Source: Cyanophora paradoxa
Lineage: Eukaryota; Glaucocystophyceae; Cyanophorales; Cyanophoraceae
Reading direction: 5' to 3'
NCBI GenBank assembly: GCA_004431415.1
Contig: QPMI01000121.1
Span: 62,001-126,000, forward strand
DNA: 64,000 nt
In this document: positions 1 to 11,500 of the stretch, piece after piece
How positions within the stretch are numbered: position 1 is the stretch's first letter
How the letters are laid out: every line of letters begins with the position of its first letter
Program-made: the position numbers and the translations under genes
The notes under the pieces: model-generated
What the model was told of the DNA's origin: nothing
Seen by the model: only the letters and a program-made list of their open reading frames with translations
Database searches by the model: none

Positions 1-910
1 TCGCAGATCGGAGGCCAGATCGCAGTCGCGGCTCTCACGGCACGGTACTTCATGAAGGTATCGAGCAGCCGCTTTGTCTGGAGGAGGCCTAGGCCGACGC
101 TGGGGGGCTCTGACCCCGCGCCTCCCGCAGGGGCGGCGCGGCCGGCCGACTGAAGACGCACGCGGAGAGCTCGCCGATCGCGACAGTTCGTCGACTGCCG
201 GCTCGAGCGTGGCCGCAGATTCAAAGCTGCAGCTCCGGAATCCTGCCGTGGGCAAACAGCACGCAGCCTCTGCCAGCGACCTGAAGCCGGATGTGCCGAG
301 ATCCTCAACACCCTCGGGTTCCGTGCGCGCGCCCGCACGAATGACTCGGAGGCGGAGCAACAGCTTCGGCGACATCGAGGGGCTCGGGGCTGTCCATATC
401 TACGAGATCGACGACGACCCAGCGGAACGTGCATCAAGGGCCGCCCACGGGCAGCGCTCCAAGTCTCCTGCAGCTGGTCTGCCCCCGCGGCCGACGGCGA
501 CGGCGGGCGGCCACGGCCAGGCCTCCCGATCCGCGGGCCCTTCGTCCTCGTCGGTCCAGCCCCTCATCCCTGGCCCCAGCAGCCGCTACGCTTACAGCGT
601 CGCGAGCGCTACCGCCACGCTGCCCATCCCGAACCTCCCCGCAAGCGCAGTGCGGGTCATCAGCCTCTCGGGATCGAGCGCGGCGGGCAGTTCGAACTCG
701 AGCGCGGGTGCGAGCAGTATGGAAGCGCAGCGGAGGGCCGCGGCCGCGGGCAGCGTCGGGGCGGCCTCCGCCCCTTTTGAGCTCGTGGGGCCTTCTCTCG
801 ATTCCTCTAAGTCACCTTCGTCCTCGACCGCCGGCCCCAGCTCCGACAACGGCAGCCTAGGCCTGCGCGTGGAGCAACCGGCCGCGGGAACGCCCCTTGG
901 CCAGGCCTAG
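1..910 (+). CDS. 3' end of a paralogue of gene A (cytoplasmic tail), partial at window start
   Basis: The first bases match the last two exons of gene A (from about 29225). An exon ends at about 57 (reading ...TARYFMK in gene A), an intron runs 58-130 (GT...cgcag), and the last exon runs 131-910, ending in TAG. The last exon encodes a low-complexity Ser/Ala/Pro-rich tail with basic SRSK/RRRSNS-like stretches and the segment FGDIEGLGAVHIYEIDDDPA, which is nearly identical in gene A. It differs from gene A by many substitutions and in-frame indels near the C terminus, so it is a genuinely diverged paralogue, unlike copy B. Similarity continues into the downstream flank (about 985-1060 resembles 30160-30235). 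I infer a tandem family of related membrane proteins, with most of this gene lying left of the window. Confidence 0.7.
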
Positions 911-1155
911 GACGATGCTGTCCATGGGACAGCAGGCGCCGCCATCGACCGCGCTCGCTTCCAGATTTAGGAGAAGCATCTCGCTTACCTTGTAGCTTGC
1001 TTCACGTTGACTAGTAATCGCGGATATCGATGTATTGCAGCGATTTATGATGATCGTCACAAGAGTTTCGTAGAATGCAGCTCAGATTGATCCGGCTTTT
1101 TATGTAGCTAGAGTAAATATGTGGACTGTATCTATCCTATCAACGAATGCCATGG

Positions 1156-1598
1156 TCATGGGCCGAGCCTGCCGCCGAGGCCGCCGAGCGGGTCGGAGGC
1201 TTGAGCTCGGAGCAGCCGCCTGAGCCGCGCTGCGGCGAATCGCCGAGTCGCCGGCGATCGCGAGTTCGCTTCAACTTCGGGCACCCCCGAGGGCCCAGGG
1301 GCCCCGTCCTTGGAGGCGGCTGTACATGTCACCTGCCGCGCCGCGGCGACCAGCGCGACCTTGTCGCCCAACCTCGCCGCCAGCCTTGCGGCCCTCTCCT
1401 CCTCCTCCTCCTTTGCAAGCTCCTCAGCTGCGGGCTCCGGGAGGCCCGGGATCAGCTGCGAGAGACGTTCGAATTCGAATTGGGGCGGACCGGCGAGCTC
1501 GAGCTCCTCGGACGCGAGTGCGCTCCGCTCTTCGAACTGGTCCTCGTCGATTGGCCATGGCTCATTGAGGGCGCGCAGGTTCCAGTAGCAGATCTAGA
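1156..1598 (-). CDS. Possible C-terminal exon of an unrecognised minus-strand gene
   Basis: On the minus strand one frame is open from a TAG near 1598 down to a TGA at 1156-1158. It reads YWNLRALNEPWPIDEDQFEE near its start, then an acidic stretch containing EELAKEEEEEER, then an Arg/Ala-rich end. The acidic, non-repetitive composition of the first half looks more like a real protein than a GC-driven open frame. The sequence tctag just upstream in the minus direction could be a splice acceptor. No ATG starts the frame, so upstream exons would be needed. No family is recognised, and a chance open frame in GC-rich DNA remains possible. Confidence 0.3.
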
Positions 1599-3336
1599 TG
1601 CAAATCTAAGCGCACGATCTTCATGACCTGTGCAAATCTAAGCACAGCAACACAAGTTTAGTTCGAAATTCAGGGCCCTCACCCGCGGCCGCTCGTTCGT
1701 GAGGCGATTCCGAAGCTTGCTGTGGATGTAGGCACGTAGACCAGTTGCGCTCGCAGAGAGAACAAGACATCGGAATCTGAGATCGAGAGGGTTTAGAGAC
1801 GAAATGGACAGGCCGAGAGTTATATATATTGAGGCAAACCGATGTGATGATCTTCATCGCCAGATCTAGATCACAGAGGGCCCCCACATGCAGGTTGTTG
1901 AGTGCGGGTTTCCGAAGTCCACTTCGTGCCCGGGGGCAGCAAGTTCGCGTGCGCCTTAATCATGAGCTGCTTCTTCTTCGAATTCCTGAAATTTAAAGCC
2001 CCAGCACTTGGCGGGGCCCACAGGGCCACAGCCTGGGCCCATTCGTCAGACCCTCACTTTGACGAATATTTGATAGTCTTGATCATGAACGGAAATTTTG
2101 TATCGAGAGGGGTACTAACGGCTAGCTGTGAGGACCCCTTTTTTTCGCGAGCTGTGGGCCTGTGGGCAGGCTAGCGCTGTGGCCCAGGAGTCCAGGACTA
2201 GGGCTGGGCCGGTGGCGGCCGGTGGCAGTGGCAACCTCCCACCGACCGACCGGGTGGAAAATCTGGCCCACCGCCATACAACGCCCGGTACCATACAAAT
2301 TAAAATTCTAGGGGGGTAGGCTCGCAAAAATGTCATATTCTCGCGCACGAAAGTTTCATATTCCGTACTCACCCAGCAAAGTGCTGCTTAGTTCATCTTC
2401 CTCCGCTCCTGCCTTGCAATCGTGAATGACGTCGGAGCCCAAGGAAGCTGACGTCGACGCCATCGATATCGATATCCCGTACCCCGCCTGAGCACCAACC
2501 ACCCCGGCCTCCCCCACAAGTAAGGGCCACAACTGGCTTGAACCCGCCCCAAAGCACTCGCTTTATAATAATTTAGATAGTAGGCGCGTAGCGCCTTGAA
2601 GCTGTGCAGAATTTAGCGTATTTCCTGTCAATTTTCACGCACTGTAGCACGTACCCCCACCACGACCGCCACCGGTGGGTAACAGTCAGCGGGCCCACCG
2701 ACCCGGTGGGGGAAAACTCGGACTGTGCCCAGCCCTATCCAGGACCAAGGCGCCGGCTCGTGCCAGCCTCGTGGATATCATGATTCATGTCATGATCATC
2801 AGTGATTGACAACTGACTCATTGCTGGGTCACTACTGTCGATTCACTGTCGATTCACTTACTCATAATTATAAGTTGTCATAAGTGATCATGATTCATAA
2901 CTCATAACTAGTGGCAGTCTAGTGCTGAGTCATCAGCCTGTATCAATCATTGATAAGATAGACGAATTTTGATTGGGCCGACTATATATGGTACTTGCAG
3001 ACTACTACTAGCCTACTAGTAAGTTAGTAGTAGAAACTTCAACTAACTCGTCGGCAAGTTGTCGCCGGCCGCCGCCGCGCCCGCCGGCCGGCGCCGGCCG
3101 CGGCCGGGCCCGGCGGGCCGGCGGCGGGCCGGCGGCCCCGGCCGCGGCCCGGCCCCGAATCCGGCCCCCGATCGCGATTCGCGATCGCGACTCGCGAGTC
3201 GCAGCTCAGTCGCTAGTCTCGCGAGTCGCGAGATTAATTACCCGATTCTCGCGAGTCTGAGTCGCAGTTCAGTAGCCGATTCATTACCCTAAATTAAAAC
3301 ACTTGAGTAATTAATGCGCGCACTTAATTAAGTTTT

Positions 3337-3420
3337 ATAATGCGCCCCCTAAATTGGGCCCTAATTATGCGTTTTCCGCATGCACGTATATAAAACGCAT
3401 TAATTCGGGGGGCGCATTAT
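3337..3420. repeat. Imperfect long palindrome, MITE-like
   Basis: The arm at 3337-3355 (ataatgcgccccctaaatt) pairs with 3402-3420 (aattcggggggcgcattat), two mismatches. Inside it, aattatgcgtttt (3363-3375) pairs with aaaacgcattaatt (3392-3405) with one bulge. The whole unit could fold into one long hairpin. AT-rich flanks on both sides fit a small non-autonomous element, but no target duplication is evident. Confidence 0.45.
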
Positions 3421-4158
3421 TAATTTATAATCAGCCATATACTAGCTAGGGGTACCGGGCCTCCCGGCCCGACTCCCGGGTGTCGACGTCGCCGCGAGTC
3501 GGCGGCGACGTACTCGGCGCCGAGTCGCCGGCGAGTCGCCGAGTCGGCGGCGACTCCGCCGGCGAGTCGCCGGCGACTCGGCGCCGACTCGGCGACTCGT
3601 CGGGTGACGTCGACCGGGTCCGGCCGGCCGCGGGTCCAAAAACTCATTAATTTAATATCGGGCGCATTAATTGAGTGTTTTACGGTAAATATTGAGCGCG
3701 CGCGCGCCGCCGCCGGCGCCGCAGCGGGTTCGAAAACTTCGAATTGGAATTCGGGCCTATACTTCCGAAAAACAGTTTGGGGTACACACTGTACGTGCCA
3801 CGGTGCTCCGAGCCTCCTGCGCATGCAGGCAGCAGGCTGCAGCCTGCAGCCTGCAGGCTGCTGCATCATCAGCCTAGCGCGCTCTAGCTGCATAATCAGC
3901 CTGCATGCACTGCGGCACTGCGGCAGCTCCCGATCCTAAGATTCCTAACTTGATTCCTAAGCGGCCCGGGCCGCCCGGCGGCAGGTTCAAGTTAGGATCG
4001 GGTCACTGCGGCAGCTCCCGATCCTAACTTAGTAAGTGGCACTGTGCCGGCGCCTATAACTTAGTAACTAAGTTGCAATTGCCTAGTAGCAGTCCGAACG
4101 AAAGCTCGAGCTCGATCGAAATTCGGAGTTCGTAACGCGGGCGGACGCGGCCTGTAGA

Positions 4159-4181
4159 CGTATATATATATATATATATAC
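4159..4181. repeat. TA dinucleotide microsatellite
   Basis: A run of about ten TA units (gtatatatatatatatatat...) between cgacg-like GC-rich flanks. Confidence 0.9.
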
Positions 4182-5519
4182 GTAGCACGGTAGCTACCAG
4201 CCTACCAGCCGTGGATTGTCAGAAAGCTTCGCCCATCGTACAGCGTACACCAGTGATGAGTCTCTAATTTATAATACAAAATAATACTCATTTATATAAT
4301 TATTATAATAAACATTACTGTAATAGTCCCAGGGCGGCAGTTATCGATAACAATAAAATAACCGGGGGGGATACAGGCTGCAAACACTCTAAACGCTGCG
4401 TAATTCATGCTTAGCAACGCCTACGTCAAAAAGAAACGATGCGCAGCAAGCTATAAGAGTCGTACAGCATCTTTGGCGTTCCGGCAGGTCGCCCGCCCGC
4501 CCGTCCAGCCACGGGGGTACAGTGGGTACGGCGCCTCCCTCTGGTGAAACCACGGGAATTTAGATGTCTGCATTCTGAAATCCACAGTATAATAGCTTAG
4601 GCGATGTTCTTATCCCTTTTCTAACGTTTTCGAGCTGTTCTGTGAGGTGCAGGGGTGCCCTCTCTATGGAGCGTTATTTATAATACGCTAATCGTTATAA
4701 TAATATTATATAACGTTAGTGTAATATTATAATAAAAGAGCGGATTTTGGTCTAATCTGTAATCCCATCACTGTCGTACACACGTTGCGTATGTACACAC
4801 GGTACGCAAGAGTCGTGAGTGCCTAGACGCGTTGCATGGCCATTGCCATGGCCAGCTTGCAGCGCCGCTGAGCTAACTCGCAGCTGGCATGCGCAGCAAC
4901 GAGGGGGGCGCACAAACTAGCTCTACATATGTACATGTGCGGGCCAGCCTGCTGAAGTATCAGGGCTGAGGCGCGGTCGGCAGCATCGTGCGCGAGTTGC
5001 AGTACTTCGACATCGACGGCGCGCGCGTACGCGTGCGCGGTCCGGTCGACAGCTGCAGCCTGGCCATGGCCTGGATGCTCGCGCTTTTCTGTACCGGCTA
5101 AACCGCTCAGATGCAGCGCGCAAGCATCCGCACGTGTGTATGAGCTGCAGCTGCAGCGGGCGCCGGCGCCGCGGCGCGGCTGGGCGGTCGCGGGTTCATC
5201 GGGCTCGACATATGCATGTGCCTCGGCGATAGACGATGACCGTGCACATGCATATGGGTCCGAGCCCCGGAGGCGGCGCGAGAGGAGGCCCAAGCGATCG
5301 CGAGGGCCTAGAAGATAGGACCGCCGGCCGCGGACAGATCATGCGGGCGGACTCGCCTGGCGTCGCCTCGCGTGCACGTGCGCGGCGCGCAAGCTCGAGC
5401 GCGCACGGATCTGCGTGCCGGAGACCGTTCACGTGCGTGCCCCGCCCGGAGCTGTTCGCTGCGCGACGCTGCGCGCATTTCGCTGATCGTGCCCCGCCAG
5501 CGCCTTGAGCTTTCGACCG

Positions 5520-8500
5520 ATGCGCCCCGCGGCCGCTGCCTTCCTCCTCGTCTTCCTGGGCATCTTGTGCGGCACTTCCGGCGCGGGACCCCGCTCGCAG
5601 GGTGCGCTGCTGGCTCTGGCAAAGCGCCGATCTAGGCCTGTGGCTCGATCTCCCCCCCCCCTCTCCCCCCCTCTCCCACCCTACCCCAATCCCCTCGCCT
5701 CCTTCGCCTCGTTTGCTGAGCTAGACTTGTGGTCCCTCTCCTACCTACCCTACCCCCTCCCTCCCCTCCCCCCCACCCCCCCCCCCACCCTCCCTTCACT
5801 CTTCCTCCTCTTCGGCCCGCCACCATCCACGGCCAGAGCCATCGCCGTCCCTCCATACCGCCCGTGCCCGCCCACCACGACTCCCCGCCGTCTGGAACTT
5901 CTTATCTCCCCCCCTCCCCTCCCCAGTCCCTCGCCTCCCCCCGCCCCCAGCCCTCCCCAAACCGACCCTGCCCGAAACCGACCCTACCCCGCCATCGGCG
6001 CCCCCGACCCGCGGCCGCCCCCCCCCCCCCCCCCCCCCTCTCCCCCAATTTCTCCCTCGCCTCCCTTCTCGGCCCCGCCTCCCTCGCAGTGCCTCCCACT
6101 GCTCGTCGCTCGCGCCCTCTACTGTCGCTCCGCCTACCCCCTGCTCTTCCCCCCTCCCCCTGCTCTTCCCCCCTCCCCCTGCTCTTCCCCCCTCCCCCCA
6201 CGCGCTGCCCTCTGCCCCCCCCCCCCCCCCCCCCCCTGACTCCCCTGCCCTGTCACCCGAGCTCCGATGCCGTCACGAGTTCCTCCGTCTTCCGCCCCGC
6301 CTCCCGCCACCCTTCCCTGGCCGTAGACCATGGCCAGAGTCATCGGCGTCTTTTCGGACTCTTCGGACTCTCTCTATCGATATCGCACAGCAGCTCTGCC
6401 CTATCGGACCTCCGGTTTTTAGTTTTCCGACGTAACAGATGCGCGCAGGCGCTGTCTTCGGGGCTATCGGCGGCGAAGCCCCGTCCGCCCTGCGCTATGC
6501 GGAGGTGCCGCCCTTCCCCCTCGGTGGTCCCATGGTGCGCCGCGCCGCGCCGCCCGCTGCGGTGAACCGGCCAAGCCGGCTGAGCTGTTCCCCGCAGACC
6601 TTCGAGTTCTGGATCCGAGTTCCGGTTGCCGTCGCGATGTATTCGAGGTACACACAGTCTTGCTTGTAGCCGGTCGTTCTACCCCAATCTCGCTGACGTT
6701 CCACCGCGATCGTTATTCACGATTGCCAGGGTGTTCGACTTCGGGAACGGCCAAGCCGCAGACAACATTCTCCTTCACTTCTGCCCGAACTGCAACGTGC
6801 GATCACGCAAATCGCAATTGGGCCACGAGCGCACGGTCGAGTCTCCCACTTTGAACGCGCTTCGCCCGGTTGTGCAGGTACCGAGCGGAAAGATAAACCT
6901 GGTCCTACAGCTCCGAATCTCCAACGATATCGTGGCCGAGGCACAGTTGTTCGGGGGCTCCAACGGCATTCCGGTCAGTGCCATTCGAAGCCAGCAGGCT
7001 GTCGGCGCCACTCGACTGACAGAATGAACTCATCCGTCCTCGTGCACAGATCGACAACAATTTTCATCACGTCATCATCGCGGTTTCGACTTCGGCAACC
7101 GCCTCGTACCGTGCGTGCTGTGGCACTGCTGCCTTGCGCTGCGGAGAGTTCGTTTGTGCGTTCGAGCTCCGCGATCCTGCAGTGAACGGGACCGCACGTG
7201 TGCCTGTGGGGCTCCCGACCGGCGCCGACCTTCCACGCATTACTCGCTCAAAGATGTATATCGGAAAAAGCAATTGGGCTGATCCAAACCCTGTTTCTGT
7301 GCGACTTGCGGGTGCGCTCATTAAACTACCCCTGTGCTTTCAAAAGTCTATTAGACCTCTTGGAACGCATCGGCAGCCTGAGGCCCTGCGCAGATTTCCG
7401 CATCTACTCCCGTGCCCTGTCTGCGGCGGAGGCAGCCGCGGCGTACATGGGATTTGTCCCCGCTGCCCCGATCGAGCTCTCCTACTCGATGAAGGGATGC
7501 AGAGGCCAGGTGCGCACGTGCAAGCGGTTGCGCCCTTAGAGCTTCCCTCCCTCATCGAGAGCGCCCGGGGACAGATCGTCGACGAGTCGCTCTACAAACG
7601 ACACGGGACGGTGTTCGGAGACCTGTACCCCCTGCAAGAGTGCCCGGGATCCAAGCAGGGCGCGCCCCTTCGTTTCCTCTTCCAGAGCGGGCGCTGGTGA
7701 GATCGGCATGCGCAGGCCTTTATTTCGGGACATCCACGGCGGGCGGCAACGTCGTACGGACTGACCGTTACGTCCTGGCGCCTACCTTCACGCTGGGCGC
7801 TCCCATGGTCCGCCTTCATAGATGCAACTCTTCATTCAAACACCTCGTGGTCCTTATTATATATATAATTATATACAATTATGCGCGCGTGCAGACGTTT
7901 TCGTTCTGGATATCGCTTCGGCAGCAAACGTATCAGTTATGGACCCGGTACGATACCATGACAATATTCGCGTAATTGTCAATTTTAATGTTGCTTTCGC
8001 GTACTTGCCCACCGTACAGCGTTATGGACTTCGGATTGAGCTCTAGCAATGGCTTTGTTGTGAACCTCTGTGATGTCGATCCCACTAACCAGGGGCAGTG
8101 CTACGTACGCACGGCTTCGATCGTCCGGATCAGAGCAGAGCCGGTGTTCGTTTCTGACAGTCTCCGTCGGCGCAGGCCGGTGCCGGGCGGGTCAACGTTA
8201 GATTGTACGCATATGCGCCCAATTTAAATTTGTGGCCCGCCGTCAACGTCTTTCCGAACGATGGCGGTATCCCGGTTCGTTTGCCGTAGGCCTCCTAATC
8301 TTTTTGCCGAAATACCGAGTCCGAATGCATCGCTCGCAATTGCAGGTCAACGACGGGAACTACCACCACTGCGCGGTGACATCGGGTGTCTGAATGAGAG
8401 CGCGTCCGCATCTCATATGAGAGTGCAGGTTGTCGTCACTACGTCGTCCACTTCGTTCTTCTTCAATGGGACCTTGATCAAAACGACGACGGCGTTCCCC

Positions 8501-11500
8501 GCGAGCGTTATTTCAAGCCTCGCTGGCTCGTTTTTGATAGGGGATTCCAACCTGGGCACCCTCGCGAGCCCAGACCCCCACCCTACCAACGCGCACTTGG
8601 CCGGTCGGCACCCTTGGCTGGGGCGTCGACGGGCCATGCCACTACTAAATCGCACACAGACTTTCGCGTCTTTTCGAAGGCGCTGACACCGGAAGAGGTT
8701 CTCGATGATTATCGCGGCGCCTCACCTGCGGGAGCGCTCGAGCTGCACTACGCTTTCAGAGGATGCCGCGGCCAGGTGCGCGCGCGCCCCTTAAAAGCTT
8801 GCCAGGCGCGGGCTCGCGCTCTGTGCACCTTAGCGCCGTGGCAGGTGCTTGACGAGTCCGGGCGCGGCCGCCACGGCAACGCCGTTGGCGATCTCGTCAT
8901 CCCAGAAGCGTGCGACAGCCCTCGCACCGGTCTGTCGCGTTCCTCGGTTCACACCGTTTCTCGCGAAATTGAGCGCGCGCGGACGCGCTCAGGCGCCTTC
9001 TTTGGGGTCTCTCGGGACCTCCGTCGCCGCGTGGATGTTCCGTCCTTTGCGCTCGGCACTCCGTTCACACTGTCGGCGTGGTGCGCGCGCGCCCTTCGGT
9101 TGTTTGCACAATTGAATTTGGGAATCGTTTTGCCAACGCGCTGCGCTGCAGGATCCGGTTGATGCAAGCGCCGACGGTATTCGAACGCCTAGTCGAATTC
9201 CACGGCACAGATCCAGCGACCGGGAATTTCTTCTTCAACAACCTTCAGTGGTATTTCAAATCTCTAGACTGGTCTATATTGACCGGGGAACATCTCGGAG
9301 TGGTTGATACCGAGTGCAGGTACTTCTGCCCTCAGGGCGGCTTGGATTACGACGAAACACAGAACCAATTCACCATCCCGTGCAATGTGCGTCCTTGCGT
9401 TTGCGAGCGACATCCATGTCATTAAATTGGCGGCAGGCCCCGTTGGAATGACCGCCATGGGCCTGGGTCTTGCGGTGGACACGACGTGGGTCGTGCGGTT
9501 GCAGATGTTTACGGGAGCGAACGCGCTTCCCGTCGACGGGTCGTGGCACCTCGTCACTGTAGTCGTGACCGATTCCCTCGTCACAACGTACCTGGACGGG
9601 CAGCCGATGCCGCATTCGAAGACGGGAACGAGCCTCTCCAACCGTGCCGCGCCCATACCGACAGTGACGCGGCCGTTCCACCGACTCGGATCCGCCTGGG
9701 ACACCCGCGACACGCGAGTTATGTTCGTGTCCGGTCAGTGCTTCGGCTTGCCTGCAAGATTTCCACTTCGACGTCGACTGTGTGTTGATGAAAATCATGA
9801 TCATGCAGACTTCGGCGTTTGGAGCGAGGCTCTGACTGCAGTGCAAGTCCAGCTTCTGTACCGAGACGACCCACAGCCAAGAGCTCTTTCGTCCCTCGAA
9901 CTGCTTCTGCCTTTCGCGGGCTGCGGAACGACGGTAAGTGGTTCAGCTCTGCGTGCAGATTCGATTAGAAATAGGATGCTAAATCCAGCAAACAGGCAAC
10001 GGATACTAGCGGCCGGGAAAGGCACGCAAGCCTCGTGGGAGACGTCGTCATTCTGACGGATTGTGTCCCACCCGCTGGCAACGCAAGTGCGTACTCTTGG
10101 GTTCCTCATTCAACCGCTCCTTCTTTTCTTGAATTATGCTTTTTGCGTCCAGGTCGAACGCGAATCGAGACCGGCAGGACTGCTACTGGCGTCTACTTCG
10201 GAATGGCAGGAACAACCAATGACTACCTGCAGTCAGCAGCATTCGAGCTCGGCACGCCATTCACGTTCAGCTTTTGGTGATTCCGCCTTATTGCAAGTGC
10301 CTTGATCTTGATCCGCATCACAAGTAACCTAATGGGGCGGCGACACAGGATCCTGCTGCAAAAGTCGCAAAATATGTGGGCGCGGATCGCAGACTTCGGC
10401 TCGGGAGCTCCTTTAGGTGAAGCGTCTTTATGATCATGTCGTATTCTGAGTCTGATCATTGCCCGTGAACCAATTATCGCGGTTAATTCGTAGACAATTT
10501 CGTTCTGGCCTTTTGCCCCAACGGCTTCGGATACGACGATGTGGCGATAGGAGCATCGCCAACGTGTTCGGTGATTTCTGGAGCTCTTCTTATGCTCTGG
10601 CGCATGCGCCCTGCTTTCGTTTAGCGCTCATCTAACTCGTTTTCTTGCGGACCTTTCTCTAGGTGGACGCGGGCAAGGTCGGCCTCGTGCTGGTCCTGTA
10701 CACCGGGGCTGGATCGCCGACGGCGATGATTCGACTGTTTCAGGGTGCGCCCATGCTTTTCAGTCGCGTTCACTGGCGTTGCGTTGATGCTTCTCAAGGC
10801 TCCGATGGCATCCCCGTCGACGGGCGCTGGCACCACGTCGCGATCACTTTGGCGGACGATGCCATTCTTACGTACCTGAACGGAACGCTGCGGCCCCACT
10901 CCAAAACGGGCACGAATCTTGCCGCTGCGGCCGCCCCGTGGCCCAAAAAGCAGCGTGCAAAGCACTGGATCGCGCGCGGGATGTGGGGCGACACAGGCGC
11001 TGTCGCCGCGGCGCTCTATGGTTCGCTGCGTGTTGGTTGCGGAATCCGAGAGCGTCCCTCTGGCCATGGGTGTCTTACGCCCTCGCAGACTGGAGGATAT
11101 ACTCCGCGGTCCTGACACAGGCCGAAGTGCTGGATGTCCTCGCTGGCAACGTATCTGTCGCCGCGCCGCTGGAGCAGCGGCTGGCTTTCGATGGCTGCGG
11201 CCCGGTGGTGCGTGGTTTCGCTTTCGAAAGAATGAAATCAAATCTATTCGCTTTTATTATTCACCGACTGCATGCAGGCATTGGACTCGAGTGGCTTCAG
11301 ACGTCACGCCACGTTGTACGGCGACACCTCTTTGCCGGTCGGCTGTCCCCCAGCGGTCCCGGGTGCTCATGATCATACCCTTCATCGATGCTAGCGCTTG
11401 CTTTGAGTGGCCTAAGCCTGTCGACAGATTCACCGGTCTTCTTTTGGGGGAATGGATGGAACGACTACGTCGCGTCTGCGCCGTTTGCATTCGGCGGCGA

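Larger units (their letters stand above)
911..5519. other. Repeat-rich, mostly non-coding spacer upstream of gene A
   Basis: Apart from the possible minus-strand exon at 1156-1598, I see no convincing coding sequence. The stretch alternates AT-rich blocks (about 2560-2640, 2790-3060, 4255-4340, 4670-4740) with extremely GC-rich blocks (about 3057-3180 of GCCGGC type; 3470-3610 with repeated gagtcgcc/cggcgac words). There is a TA microsatellite near 4159-4181 and an imperfect long palindrome at 3337-3420. The last 700 bases before 5520 are GC-rich and probably hold the gene A promoter, but no TATA box or other motif is clear. Confidence 0.5.

Noticed and set aside
4823-5622. Overlapping open frames just upstream of gene A
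   Set aside because: All six frames are similarly open because of high GC; no motif, signal peptide or splice logic supports any of them.
5505-6565. Long proline-rich open frames on the plus strand
   Set aside because: They are produced by the C/T tract, and an intron boundary after the signal peptide fits gene A better. Only the first about 35 codons look coding.
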